NCBI GenBank assembly: GCA_046351215.1
Contig: JAXLYX010000006.1
Coordinates: forward strand, 1 to 64,000
DNA: 64,000 nt
Direction: 5' to 3'
Origin: JAXLYX01 sp046351215
GTDB lineage: Bacteria > Myxococcota_A > Polyangia > Polyangiales > Houyiibacteriaceae
A model generated the notes under the pieces. It was not told the DNA's origin and searched no databases. It was given only the letters and a program-made list of their open reading frames with translations. Of this stretch, positions 18,078 through 27,591 are shown in pieces. Made by a program: the position numbers and the translations under genes. Position 1 is the first letter of the stretch; each line of letters starts with the position of its first letter.

Positions 18078-21000
18078 TGCACACCGGGGGGTGCGCCAAC
18101 GCCGAGCTCGAGGTCGCGCTCCGTCTGGTCGGCGATCCCATCGACGTCGTATCCGGCGCTCAGGTGGAGCGCCTGGTCGACGCGCGGGTCCGTGGGCACG
18201 CCCAGCTCATCGTCTGGCGCCGCTACGACAGCTCGAAGGTCCACGAGGATCGCGGCCTCGGCCCCGGCCACGCATGGGAGTTCGACGAGGAGCTCGTCCT
18301 CGACCTCGAGGGGTACTCGTTCCGCTGCGGCGACGGGAACACGTACACGTTCGGTCCGCTCGACGTCGTCGGGACGAGCGCGATCGACCGTGGTTGGGTT
18401 CTGCGTCGAGCGGACGTCGATCGCTTCGAGATCACACGGGGCGCGGAGCCGAAGCGCCTATTCGTCCGTTCGCGACGTAGTCCGGATCGGGCGAAGCTCG
18501 TCAGCCTCGGGGAGGGCACCGCCGTCGTCACGTTCGAGTACGACGGGGAGCAGCTGCGTCGGATCGCGAGCCTGGAGCACGCGATCGACGTGGAATGGGC
18601 GAACGATCACGTGGTCCGGCTCGTGTACCACGCGCTCGGCGAGGATGGTCACCGACGTCCGCACGAGCTCGCGAGCTATCGCTACGATTCGGCCTGGAAC
18701 CTGGCGGAGATCGTCGACTTCTACAAAGGCGTCCACCGACGCGAATACGACGCACGGCACCGGGTCGTGCGTCGCATCGATGCGCGCGGGTACGCGATCG
18801 ACTTCGCATACGACGCGAGCGGACGGTGCATCCGGTCGGGCGGCCACGACGGGGTCCTCCGCGTGGACCTCGAGTACCACCCGAAGGAGCGCCGTACGGT
18901 CGTCACGCGCTCGAACGGCGGCAAGACCGAGTACCACTACGACGCGAGCGGGACCGTCACGAAGATCGTCGACGCGGTCGGCGGCGTCACGGAATACGAG
19001 GTCACCGACGGTCGAGTCGTCGCCGCGACGGATCCCGCGGGCAACGCCACGAGGTACGTCCACGACGCGACGGGCGTGCGGACCCACGAGATCACGCCGC
19101 TCGGGGAGCGGCGGCCATGGCCCCCCCCTCCGCCGGGGCTCGCCAAGGACGCGTACGTCACGCTCCCGGACCCGCTGGCGTGGGAATGGGGGCTCCGGCC
19201 GCGGCCGCCCGAGCGGCGCCCGATGCCGCACGAGGTCCCCCACACGCTGGGGCCGACTGCGTCGCAAGTCGCGACCACGCTCTCTCCGGCGCCGCCGGAG
19301 CGGCCGGCCTACGACCTCTACGGCAACCTGGCCCGCATCGACCGCGCCGACGGTGGGACGCCACGCCGCTTCGGCTACGACGCGAGCGGGAATCCGCGCT
19401 TCGTGCTCGACTTCGACGGGCATCGGACGACGTACGAGTACGCGTCGTGGAACCACCTGAAGGCCACGACCGATGCGCTCGGCCGCACGATCCACTACGC
19501 GTGGACCACGGAGGAGCAGCTCGCGGCGATCGCGGACCCAGGCGGTTCGCAGACCGCGTACCGCTACGACGCCAAGGGCCGGATGGTCGAAGTCCATCGG
19601 CATGGGCGCCTGCACGAGCGGTACACGTACGACGCGGCCGACAACCTGATCGCGAAGCACGACGCGGACGGCCGCGAGCTGCTCCGCCTCGAGCCCGGGC
19701 CGGGGAACAAGAAGGCGAAGCGGATCCTCGCCTCCGGCGACGAGCAGGAATTCGCGTACGACCCGTTCGGTCGCTTCCTCGTCGCGAAGGGGAACGCGGG
19801 CGAGTGCCGGTTCGGCTACGAGCACGACGGGCGGCTCCGGTACGACGAGCGCGACGGCGTCGGTGTGCGCCACGCCTACGATGCCCGGGGACGGGTGAAG
19901 GAGACGCGCGTCCTCGATCGGTTCGTGACGCGGTACCTTCACGGCGAGGGCGGCACGTGCGTGGTGCTCGACCCCACGGATCGAACGCACCGGGCCGAGC
20001 TCCTGGTCGACGGGATCTTCCGCCGGACGCTCGACAACGGTCTCGCCGAGGTGTCGCAGTACGACCACCGCGGTCGGTGCGTGCGGAAGGAGGCGCGGGG
20101 GTTCCCGGGGGCGTCGCCGGTCTGGGCGCGCGCGTACACGTACGGTGCGGAGGGCGACCTCCTGCGCGTCGACGATTCGGAGCGCGGCACGACGCACTAC
20201 GCGCACGATGCGGCGCATCGGCTCGCCGCGGCGCTCTCGCCGGACGGACGGCAGGACGACTACGTCTACGACGCGGCGGACAACCTCGTGCGCGCGCCGG
20301 GGCTCGAGGCGCAATACGTGCTCGGGAACCTGCTCGTCCGTGCGAACGACGAGAGCTTCACGCACGACGTGCGCGGTCACGTGGTGGAGCGCCGTCGGGA
20401 CGCGCAGACGGATCGGAACGCGTCGCTGCATTCGGGCCCGGAAGCGCAGCTGATTCGGTACGTCCGCGACTCTCGCGGACAGCTCGTCCGGATCGAGGGG
20501 CTCTACGCGCCGTGGGAGGCGGAGTACGACGCGCTCGGACGCCGGACGAAGAAGCGCTTCGGCCGCGCGGAGTGGACGTTCCACTGGGACGGCGACCGTC
20601 TCGGGGCGGAGGAGCTCCCGAACGGTGAGCTGCGGGTCTACGTGTACCCGGACGAGCGTTCGCTGGTTCCGTTCCTGCGGATCGACTACGCGAGCCGTGA
20701 GGCGGACCCGCACGAGGGCAGGCGTCATTACCTCTTCGCGAACCACCTCGGCTGCATCGAACGGGTGGTGGACGACGCGGGTCGGACGGAGTGGCGCGCG
20801 GAGCTAGGCCCGTACGGGGCGCGCCGGATCGAGGCGCCGACGGGGTTCGAGCAGCCCCTGCGGTGGCCGGGGCACTACCAGGACGAGGAGACGGGGCTCC
20901 ACTACAACCGATTCCGTTACTACGACCCGACGCTCGGGCGGTACCTCGAGTCGGATCCGCAAGGCCTCGCGGGCGGGCTGAACCTCTACGCGTACACGCG

Positions 21001-21778
21001 CAACCCGCTCGTGTCGGTGGACTTGCGCGGCCTGAGCGACGTGTGTCCGACGACCGGGCGCCCGATCGAGCGCGCGGCGGATGCGGATGGGGCGGATGCG
21101 GAGAGACCACCGCGTGATCCGAACAGTCGGGAAGGCGTTCCCGAGCACGCGCAGACGATCCCGGAGCGACAGGCGGCAATCGAGCAGTCGGGAAGCGGCG
21201 ATGTCCCCGACTATGCGCAGGAGAATCCGCACCTCTACTACTACGATCCAGGGCCGCCAGGACGCTACAGGGCACGACCGGGAGCGCGCATCGATCGAGC
21301 CACCGTCTTTCCTTCGGGATATCGCCAAGGCACACTGGATGCGATGGTGGCAAATCACTCTGTGCAGGGCAGGCAGCTCGCAGAGGCCCACAGGCAGAGC
21401 GGTGGCCGGTTCAACGAGCACGGGGTCCCGGTAGACGCGAACGGGAACGCAATCGTACCGCGAGACGCGAACGGCCAGCGAGTCGGCGTCCAAGATCTCA
21501 ACTGGGTCGAGACGCACCCGGACGGAACGACGAGCGTGATACAGCATTCGGCAGACGATCCGATCACTTTTGATCACATCACACCCACGTCGACCATGTT
21601 CAACGAGGGAGCCTCCGTGGGCGGGCGGACCTATCCACCGGGAAGCGACGCCCCACGAGAGGTCCGAAGCGATTTCTACAACGATCCTAATAATATGCGT
21701 CCGATGCTGCGTTCTGATAACTCCGCCCGAGGGGGAGAGCGCTACACCCAGACCACGGGCGACAACTTCTCCAACTGA
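18077..21778 (+). CDS. RHS repeat effector with HNH-like nuclease C-terminus (cassette A)
   Basis: The product has 1233 residues from the ATG that overlaps the PAAR stop (TGATG); an in-frame ATG at 18065 is an alternative. A DUF6531-type start (GDPIDVVSGAQ, WRRYDS) is followed by many YD/RHS repeats forming the cocoon. The RHS-associated core ends with ETGLHYNRFRYYDPTLGRY, ESDPQGLAGG and DLRGLSD (about residue 988). The variable tail has about 240 residues and contains FDHITPTSTMFNEG and FYNDPNNMRPMLRSDNS, which fit the D-H...N...N pattern of HNH-fold nucleases. Codon use turns visibly less GC-rich in the tail, as is common for exchanged tips. It is the only intact long rhs gene of this core lineage in the window. 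Confidence 0.88.
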   Translation: MHTGGCANAELEVALRLVGDPIDVVSGAQVERLVDARVRGHAQLIVWRRYDSSKVHEDRGLGPGHAWEFDEELVLDLEGYSFRCGDGNTYTFGPLDVVGTSAIDRGWVLRRADVDRFEITRGAEPKRLFVRSRRSPDRAKLVSLGEGTAVVTFEYDGEQLRRIASLEHAIDVEWANDHVVRLVYHALGEDGHRRPHELASYRYDSAWNLAEIVDFYKGVHRREYDARHRVVRRIDARGYAIDFAYDASGRCIRSGGHDGVLRVDLEYHPKERRTVVTRSNGGKTEYHYDASGTVTKIVDAVGGVTEYEVTDGRVVAATDPAGNATRYVHDATGVRTHEITPLGERRPWPPPPPGLAKDAYVTLPDPLAWEWGLRPRPPERRPMPHEVPHTLGPTASQVATTLSPAPPERPAYDLYGNLARIDRADGGTPRRFGYDASGNPRFVLDFDGHRTTYEYASWNHLKATTDALGRTIHYAWTTEEQLAAIADPGGSQTAYRYDAKGRMVEVHRHGRLHERYTYDAADNLIAKHDADGRELLRLEPGPGNKKAKRILASGDEQEFAYDPFGRFLVAKGNAGECRFGYEHDGRLRYDERDGVGVRHAYDARGRVKETRVLDRFVTRYLHGEGGTCVVLDPTDRTHRAELLVDGIFRRTLDNGLAEVSQYDHRGRCVRKEARGFPGASPVWARAYTYGAEGDLLRVDDSERGTTHYAHDAAHRLAAALSPDGRQDDYVYDAADNLVRAPGLEAQYVLGNLLVRANDESFTHDVRGHVVERRRDAQTDRNASLHSGPEAQLIRYVRDSRGQLVRIEGLYAPWEAEYDALGRRTKKRFGRAEWTFHWDGDRLGAEELPNGELRVYVYPDERSLVPFLRIDYASREADPHEGRRHYLFANHLGCIERVVDDAGRTEWRAELGPYGARRIEAPTGFEQPLRWPGHYQDEETGLHYNRFRYYDPTLGRYLESDPQGLAGGLNLYAYTRNPLVSVDLRGLSDVCPTTGRPIERAADADGADAERPPRDPNSREGVPEHAQTIPERQAAIEQSGSGDVPDYAQENPHLYYYDPGPPGRYRARPGARIDRATVFPSGYRQGTLDAMVANHSVQGRQLAEAHRQSGGRFNEHGVPVDANGNAIVPRDANGQRVGVQDLNWVETHPDGTTSVIQHSADDPITFDHITPTSTMFNEGASVGGRTYPPGSDAPREVRSDFYNDPNNMRPMLRSDNSARGGERYTQTTGDNFSN

Positions 21779-21792
21779 AATCCGAATGCGCG

Positions 21793-22572
21793 ATGACCGA
21801 ATCTCTTCTCGAACGTCTGAAGTCCGCTCTCGAGCGTCCCTTGGTTCAGGTTGGTTCCACGGATGTGTATCGATGGGTGCAGCCCTGGGACGGAAAGGTG
21901 TCGGACGTCTACCTTCGATGCATCGGCGAGCGATGCGTCAGCACGACGATCGCTGGCGATACCGAGTGCGCGGTGCGAGTGCTGCAGTCGATCGATGAGT
22001 CGCTGCTCGATATGGTCAGTGCGGCCAATCCGCTGGCTCGAGTCGGCGCAGACAGGGGCCACGTTCCTCACGGACTGGAGACCCTGGCGCTGTTTCATCC
22101 CGCAGTGGCCAAGGCAGGCTTCGAGAAGTCTGCCAGCTTCATCACTCCAGCGATGTACAGGGTGGTGCCATCGTACCGGTGCGAGTGGAAGGACGAACCT
22201 CCGCAGGACATGGGGCTTCGATTGCGCTCGATCGTGCCTGGGGCTCGGCTGGATCGCGCGCCCGTGCCGGCCCTCTCACGCCGGTACAACCACGTGCGCA
22301 GTGGTCTGGGGACCAAGGGTAAGAAGCTCTGGCTCGAGACCCTCGAGAAGACGAAGCAAGATGTCGCGAAGCTCGAACAAGAGCAGGGTGCTTGCGAAGT
22401 CGAGAACTTCGAGAACCAGCGAGCGATGATTCGCTTCGAGGAACACTTCACGGTGACGCAGGGCAAGGAAACCTGGACGCCCAAGCCCGGGACGGTCCTG
22501 GAGTGGCTGGAGGTGTTCTGCACCAAGGGCGCGAAGGCGGCGGCGGAGGCGAGGCAGACCGATGCCGGTTGA
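21793..22572 (+). CDS. Candidate immunity protein for cassette A
   Basis: The product has 259 residues, with no recognised family, signal peptide or membrane helix. It begins 14 bases after the rhs stop, the classic place for the cognate immunity gene of an RHS toxin. Visible features are an alpha/beta N-terminal part with two cysteines (LRCIGERCVSTTIAGD) and a charged helical C-terminal half (KLWLETLEKTKQDVAKLEQEQ). A cytoplasmic location fits neutralisation of a nuclease. Function is inferred from position only. Confidence 0.6.
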   Translation: MTESLLERLKSALERPLVQVGSTDVYRWVQPWDGKVSDVYLRCIGERCVSTTIAGDTECAVRVLQSIDESLLDMVSAANPLARVGADRGHVPHGLETLALFHPAVAKAGFEKSASFITPAMYRVVPSYRCEWKDEPPQDMGLRLRSIVPGARLDRAPVPALSRRYNHVRSGLGTKGKKLWLETLEKTKQDVAKLEQEQGACEVENFENQRAMIRFEEHFTVTQGKETWTPKPGTVLEWLEVFCTKGAKAAAEARQTDAG

Positions 22573-23434
22573 TCCGATCGCCGCGGGCGTCGAGAAGGCG
22601 GTCGCGAACCTACTCGCGTCCTCGGACGGGAATCTGCCCGAGGCAGCGGCCGCGGAGCTGTTCCGAGTGCTCCGGAGCGAGGGGGAGAGGTTGCAGGTTG
22701 CCGCGCTGACCACCGCATCGCTGGCGTTGACGCATCCCCAGGCGCCCGAGAGCGTGAAGCGCGACCTTGCGGCGCTCCTCGAGGCCGCGGAACGCCTGCT
22801 CGGTGGAGCCAACGAGTCGCTACCGTTCCAGCCCATCCAGGCGCTCGCCACGGCGCGGGAAACGAGTTGGGCACGTCAGCGACAGACCGAGGCCGGCATC
22901 GCCACGGGATGGGCCGTGGCGCTCCTCGTCGACCCGCGTCTCGAGGCCTGGCAGAATCTGCTCAGGGCATTTCGGTGGAGCCACCTCGGGCATCTCCAGA
23001 TCGAGGAGGACCTGCGCGACGGGTGGATGAACTGGATCGACGACGTCGTTCGGGTCCCGAACGACCGGGTGATGCGTGGGACCCTCGCGGCAGCTCGGCG
23101 GACTCTCGAAGGATCGCTGGGGGCTCTTCCCGAATCGTGGGAGCTCGAGGTGTCCGGACTCGAGCAGAAGAACCAATTCGCGCTCGACCTCGTCGATGGC
23201 CCCGGCGGGCGAATGGTTCGCACGCTCGGTCGCTTCTCGCTCGAACTGGTGGGCACGACATTGCGGGTCATCGTGCACGATCCGGGCGAGGGGCTGCGCG
23301 ATCCGCTCCGCGTGGAGTACGTGACGAACGAGCTCGCGCTCCGACGTTTCTTGGCGCGCCGCTACGAAGGGCGATTCGACCGCGTCGAGTACACCATAGT
23401 GCCGACGGGCGAGACCTGGATGCGCGAGAGCTGA
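22562..23434 (+). CDS. Unrecognised protein, second gene after cassette A
   Basis: The product has 290 residues and overlaps the preceding gene by 11 bases, so the two are probably translated together. The N-terminal ~100 residues are alpha-helical and Ala/Leu-rich; the C-terminal half is beta-rich and contains VRTLGRFSLELVGTTLRVIV. No known domain is recognised. It may be a second immunity or accessory protein for the HNH-type tip. Confidence 0.5.
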   Translation: MPVDPIAAGVEKAVANLLASSDGNLPEAAAAELFRVLRSEGERLQVAALTTASLALTHPQAPESVKRDLAALLEAAERLLGGANESLPFQPIQALATARETSWARQRQTEAGIATGWAVALLVDPRLEAWQNLLRAFRWSHLGHLQIEEDLRDGWMNWIDDVVRVPNDRVMRGTLAAARRTLEGSLGALPESWELEVSGLEQKNQFALDLVDGPGGRMVRTLGRFSLELVGTTLRVIVHDPGEGLRDPLRVEYVTNELALRRFLARRYEGRFDRVEYTIVPTGETWMRES

Positions 23435-23689
23435 TAGCGGCCTCCGACATCGGGAAACGTGCCCCCTCACTCGCCCCGAAACCTCGGCACGCGAGGTGGT
23501 AACCGTCCGGACGTTAGGGCGCTAACACGGCATCCGCTCACCCCGTAGAGCGCGTGCGTCCTCGTGGACTGCCACGGTTCACCCTGATGGGACCGTCTGA
23601 TTTTCAGGGAGATGGGACCAGGGAAAAATCGAGCGACCGTCCGGGATGATGTCCGAACTCGCCGATCTTGTCGATCTCGGCTCGGGCCG

Positions 23690-24511
23690 TCAGCGCTTCC
23701 TGCGGCGGCCAATCTGAACCGGCCTCGGCACGGGCGAGGCGGGCTTGGTGGGCGCGTCCTCGCCGAGCCGAGGCTTGAGCCGTGCTCGGTACGACTCTCC
23801 CTCGACGACGAGGTCGTACGCCGCGTTCTTGAAGCGATCGATCGCGCTCTGTGCCTGCAGGACGTCGTCGAACATCGCAAGCCACTCGCTCGTGTCGCGG
23901 TTGCTCGTGACGATCGTCGACGCGCGTCCGGTTCGCTCCACGAAGAGCTGGTAGACGTCGCGACTCTCGTCTCGCGTCATCGGCTCGAGAGCGAAGTCTT
24001 CGATCACGAGGAGGTCGACCGTGGTCAGGTCCGTCATGGCGGCCTCGCGAGAGTTGTCGAGGCGACTCTGGCGCAGCTCCCGCAGGATTCTGTCGGCCCG
24101 CTTCAAGATCACGCGATAGCCGTTCTGACAGGCCACGGGCGCGAGAGCGCTCGCGAGGAGCGTCTTGCCGACGCCAACCGGCCCGAGGATCACGACGTGC
24201 CGGTGCGAGGCGAGGAAGCGCAGGCTCGCGAGCTCCGCGAGCAGGCGATTGTCGTACGTAATCTTCGCGGTCTTGTCCCATCTCTCGAAGGTCATGTCGC
24301 GATCGAGTCCCGCTTGCTCGGCGCGTCGTTCGGCGGCCGAACTATCTCGACGCCCGACTTCATCGCCAAGCACGAGGAGCAGGAAGTCCTCGATGTCCAT
24401 CGGCTGCGATCGCGCGAGTGCGCGCCGCGGCGCGAGGGTGTCGAGGGTCCGTCCGAGACGAAGCTTCTTCAGGACGGCAACGAGATCGGGGTTCACGCTC
24501 GGCTTCGTCAT
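23690..24511 (-). CDS. istB: IS21-family helper ATPase IstB
   Basis: The product has 273 residues. IstB is the AAA+ ATPase that assists IstA in target selection. The sequence has Walker A GPVGVGKT, Walker B DLLVIEDF, and a sensor-type TSNRDTSEW segment. The start ATG overlaps the end of the restored istA frame as ATGA (24508-24511), the normal arrangement. The basic C-terminus (PVQIGRRRKR) is typical. It appears intact. Confidence 0.9.
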   Translation of the reverse strand: MTKPSVNPDLVAVLKKLRLGRTLDTLAPRRALARSQPMDIEDFLLLVLGDEVGRRDSSAAERRAEQAGLDRDMTFERWDKTAKITYDNRLLAELASLRFLASHRHVVILGPVGVGKTLLASALAPVACQNGYRVILKRADRILRELRQSRLDNSREAAMTDLTTVDLLVIEDFALEPMTRDESRDVYQLFVERTGRASTIVTSNRDTSEWLAMFDDVLQAQSAIDRFKNAAYDLVVEGESYRARLKPRLGEDAPTKPASPVPRPVQIGRRRKR

Positions 24512-26090
24512 GGCGTCAACTCCGCGTCCGAGCGAAGCGACGACGTCGTCGAGAATGAGGATGTGTCCCGGGCGAAGCGAGTCTTCGATAGCACGATCAC
24601 ACGCCCCTCCCGCTCGCCGACGTCTTCCGTCTTAATCGCGTCCTTCAGCATCCTCGCGATTCGCGGCACGTCGATGACGTCGAAAGCGAACGCACTACGA
24701 CACGTCTCGTCGACCCGACGGTCGCCGTACTTGTCGCAGAGGCGAACGAGTTGCTGTGCGTGGCGGAGGCGTGGCCAGGGGACGGTCACGTCGAAGAGGC
24801 GCTCGGCGTAGCGGCCGACGTTCTCGCCTCGCTTCTTCGCCGCGCGACGACGGCCTCGACGCCGCGTAGCGCGAGCGGCGCGCGGCCCACGGGATAGTCA
24901 TTCGCGTCGGTGCTCCGTCCGTCGGGCGGCTGCCGTGGATGTGTCTTGATCAGCTCGGCCTTCAAGTGGATTCGAACGAGGCTGCGGTCCGAGCGAACGC
25001 GGACTTCGCGTCCGATGAAGCGCGTCGGGGCCGAGTAGAGGGCACGCGCGACCCGGATGTGGTGATCGGGATGGACCTTCGCTTTCGTCCACGTGGGAAC
25101 GTCGAAGGGCGCGCTCGGTGGAGGAAGAAGACGAGGCTGCTCCATCTCCTTGAACACCTCTCTCGGCACCTTGCGGGTGGTTCCGTGCGCGCGCAGGCCG
25201 GCGCGTGCGCGGCACCGGTCGGCCGCACTCCTTCTCGCGTCCTCGAGCGAGGGGAACTCCTTCCCCTCCCACCGGCTCTCGCGTACGAATGCCACACGGT
25301 TCTCGACGCGAGGCTTGTCCTTCGGGTGCCTCACGCGAGCGGCGTCGACGAAGAGTCCGCGGGCCTCGGCGTACTCCGCGAACGAGTCCACGAGCTTGAA
25401 GTTCTCGGAGCCCGCATCGTCGACGATCGTGCTCATGTTGTCGGGCACGATGCGATGGACGACGCCACCGAAGAAGGCCCACGCCTCGTCGAGGCCGGCG
25501 CAGACCGCCTCCGTGGTCTGGTGGAACATCGGCTTCACGAACATGTATCGACTGAACGTGAGCGTGACGATGAGCGCCCAGAGGTCGCGCATCTTGCCCG
25601 TCGTCTCGTCCCGGAATCGGCCCATCTTGCCGAAGTCGACCTGCGCCTCCTCGCCCGGCGCCGCGTCATCGATGCGCACGGTCGGTGGGCGCTTGTGCCA
25701 TGCGAGCTCGTCGATCGCGAAGCGCCGAAGCGTCGCGTACGTCACCTCGACCCCGCGACGCTTCAGCAGGTCATGGACTCTGGTGAGCTTTAGCGGCCTC
25801 TCGCCCTCGAGCCACGCTGCGATCTGGTCGCGATCCGGCATCAGGGCGAGCCGCTCCTCGCTCGGCTCGGGGAGCGACCGATTCGTCACCCTCTGCGCGA
25901 CGGCCTGGACGTCCTCGTCCCGCAGAGTCGTCTCGCGCTTCAGTCCGACCGTTGCGGCCGCATCGACATAGCGTCGCACCGTCATGCGATCGAGCCCGGT
26001 CTCGCGGACCGTCTCGCGCAAGGCCTGCCCTGCTTGCCAGCGGCGCAGCACTTCTCTCACTTCGATCATCGTCAGCTCCCGGTAACTCAT
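24508..26090 (-). pseudogene. istA: IS21-family transposase IstA with a one-base frameshift
   Basis: From the ATG at 26090 (MSYRELTMIEV) the frame runs through an HTH region, then an rve integrase core with VDFGKMG, IVPDNMS and KPRVENR supplying the D, D and E residues, and RSTDANDYP. It leaves frame near 24840, where one C on the + strand (G on the - strand) appears to be missing. The expected ending (TVPWPRLRHAQQLVRLC...) continues in another frame to a stop at 24508 that overlaps istB. Restoring one base gives about 527 residues. This is either a real inactivating deletion or a sequencing error. Confidence 0.82.
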
Positions 26091-26214
26091 CGGGCCCTTC
26101 CCCTCCGGCGCTCCGCGCTGCCGTCGATAAGGCACCCTGCCTGGTTCCGGTCGCTCGCCTCGACCCCCCTGACTCTCAGCCCCGCCGGGTGGTCGCTTGG
26201 GGCTGGAAATCGGG

Positions 26215-26341
26215 TGGTCCCATGAGCCTGAAAATTCTGCCCACGCCCTGCGCGGGTGGTCCCATGACCCCGAAAATCAGCTGGTCCCTTCAGGCCGCAA
26301 AACTGCGGCCCGAGGTGGTCCCTTCAGCCTGAACGCTGGCA
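26215..26341. repeat. IS21 terminal multiple repeats (istA-proximal end)
   Basis: TGGTCCC is repeated at 26215, 26257, 26282 and 26316, each followed by a C/T-rich stretch and, in the first two, a CTGAAAA or CCGAAAA-like sequence. The other end carries inverted versions at 23585 (TGATGGGACC) and 23611 (GATGGGACCA). Multiple terminal repeats of this kind are transposase-binding sites in IS21 elements. Confidence 0.7.
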
Positions 26342-26706
26342 CGAGGTGCCGCCAGGCGGACACGTCGTCGTCGAAGCGAAGGGTGGGAGCGCTACGAATT
26401 CGTCGTCGCGGCAGATCGGGTCCGAGAGGTTCGGTCAGGGAACCCCGGAGTACCTTGGCGACGTTGCGAGCAACATGGCAGAGGGCGGCAATCGTCAAGC
26501 GGCGGCCATCAGTAGGGCGATACGCGACGGGAATCCCCCCGTACATCGAAATCTCCCAGCCACTTCGGAGCGATGGCACCCCTGGTCCGCTTGGCGTACG
26601 CCAGTACACGGGCAGTACGCCCAACGCTGCTGCAGCCTCGGCGCCGAGTGGATCGTCAGGTGGGAGCGTCCTCGCTACGGGACCACCCACGACGTCGGGT
26701 CCGTAG
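26342..26706 (+). pseudogene. Cassette B: IS21-truncated RHS toxin tail (restriction-endonuclease-like)
   Basis: This is the last ~120 codons of a toxin tail whose 5' portion was removed at the IS21 end. It retains VPPGGHVVVEAKGG, whose E-A-K fits the ExK half of a PD-(D/E)XK nuclease site; the upstream FDRIY aspartate survives only in cassette C. After a run of six Cs (26535-26540) the conserved continuation YIEISQPLRSDGTPG is in another frame and ends at 26706. The fragment has no start and no rhs core, so it is silent. Its immunity genes downstream are intact. Confidence 0.75.
26535..26540 (+). repeat. C6 tract, off-frame, in cassette B toxin tail
   Basis: There are six Cs where five (or eight) would join the upstream AISRAIRDGNPP frame to the downstream YIEISQPLRSDG frame. 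The paralogous position in cassette C has seven Cs. Confidence 0.8.
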
Positions 26707-26757
26707 CCGCGTCCGCGGGAGTCCTTGTCGCCACCAATCTCGATCGATAGAAGCCCG

Positions 26758-27591
26758 ATGAAAGACCTTCAGCACTACAAGTACATTTCACCCTTCCAGC
26801 CCGATTACCTGGAGGGAAGGCAGACCTATTGGTTGGAGAGGTTCCCCCCCGTCCTTCAACGGCGAGCAAGCCAGCTGGCGACGAGCCCGCGAGATCTCGC
26901 GACGCAGGCAGCGCTGGCCATGCACGAGCGCCAGTTCGGGGTGACGAAGCGCTTTCTCTCCCTGGCCGGCGAGGTGGCTGCTGCTGTCTGTGTCGCGTCG
27001 TTCCGAACGGGCGACGTGTCGTTCACCTACGGCGGCGTCCCGATGACGGGCCCCGGAGCTGTTCCCGAGATCGTGTTGTCGCCAACGGAATGGCGTACGA
27101 GCTTCGATCTCGTGATTCTCTCCCGACGGCCCGACCTCATTCGCGCCGTGCTCGACTACCCGGAGGAGTACCTGCGCCGAGATCCTGGAGAGCGCGACGA
27201 GTACGGCTTCACGCTCGTCGAGACCATGCGTGCGTTCGGCCTCGGCCAGGCGCGATGGAAGGACCTCGCCCTCGAGACCGAGCGCAACATGGAGCCCGAA
27301 CGGATTCGAATCGCGCCTGCGAACTGGCTCGCGATGGAGAGGGGGCGCCTCGGGCTGATGCGGGCGATCGACACGGGCTCGGCAGCGGAGCTCGATGCGG
27401 CCCTCGTCGCGATGATCAAGGCGCACAAGGCCTACTACGGGCGCGGCGCCGAGGCGAAGAAGCCGGGCGGTCTGCTCTGCCTCCCTGCGCTCGCGTTCGC
27501 CGCGATGGCCCACGACCGCGGCATCCGGACGAGCGTGGTGAGCGACTACATGCCGCTCTGGCTGGTGCGGGGCGAGGACCCTCCGGCATGA
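26758..27591 (+). CDS. Immunity protein of cassette B (Imm49-like)
   Basis: The product has 277 residues. It resembles the helical Imm49-type immunity proteins, with an internal VVETMRAFGLGQ-like helix region and a C-terminal LAFAAMAHDRGI...SDYMPLWLVRG motif; the family name is from memory and is moderately certain. It starts at ATG 26758, shortly after the toxin tail, and overlaps the next gene by ATGA. Its paralog in cassette C (29824-30657) is almost identical in the C-terminal two thirds but differs clearly in the first ~70 residues. Confidence 0.65.
   Translation: MKDLQHYKYISPFQPDYLEGRQTYWLERFPPVLQRRASQLATSPRDLATQAALAMHERQFGVTKRFLSLAGEVAAAVCVASFRTGDVSFTYGGVPMTGPGAVPEIVLSPTEWRTSFDLVILSRRPDLIRAVLDYPEEYLRRDPGERDEYGFTLVETMRAFGLGQARWKDLALETERNMEPERIRIAPANWLAMERGRLGLMRAIDTGSAAELDAALVAMIKAHKAYYGRGAEAKKPGGLLCLPALAFAAMAHDRGIRTSVVSDYMPLWLVRGEDPPA

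Larger units (their letters stand above)
23585..26341 (-). mobile_element. IS21-family insertion sequence, istA frameshifted
   Basis: The element is about 2.76 kb, bounded on the + strand by TG (23585) and CA (26341), with istA and istB on the - strand and repeated GGTCCC-containing motifs at both ends. It is inserted in the toxin tail of cassette B: sequence homologous to cassette C resumes exactly at 26342. The opposite side (23435-23584) shows no rhs homology and there is no evident target duplication. The insertion was therefore probably followed by a deletion that removed the 5' part of cassette B. Confidence 0.8.

Noticed and set aside
23514..23527. Small inverted repeat GTTAG/CTAAC near the IS21 end
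   Set aside because: Only five paired bases; likely chance.
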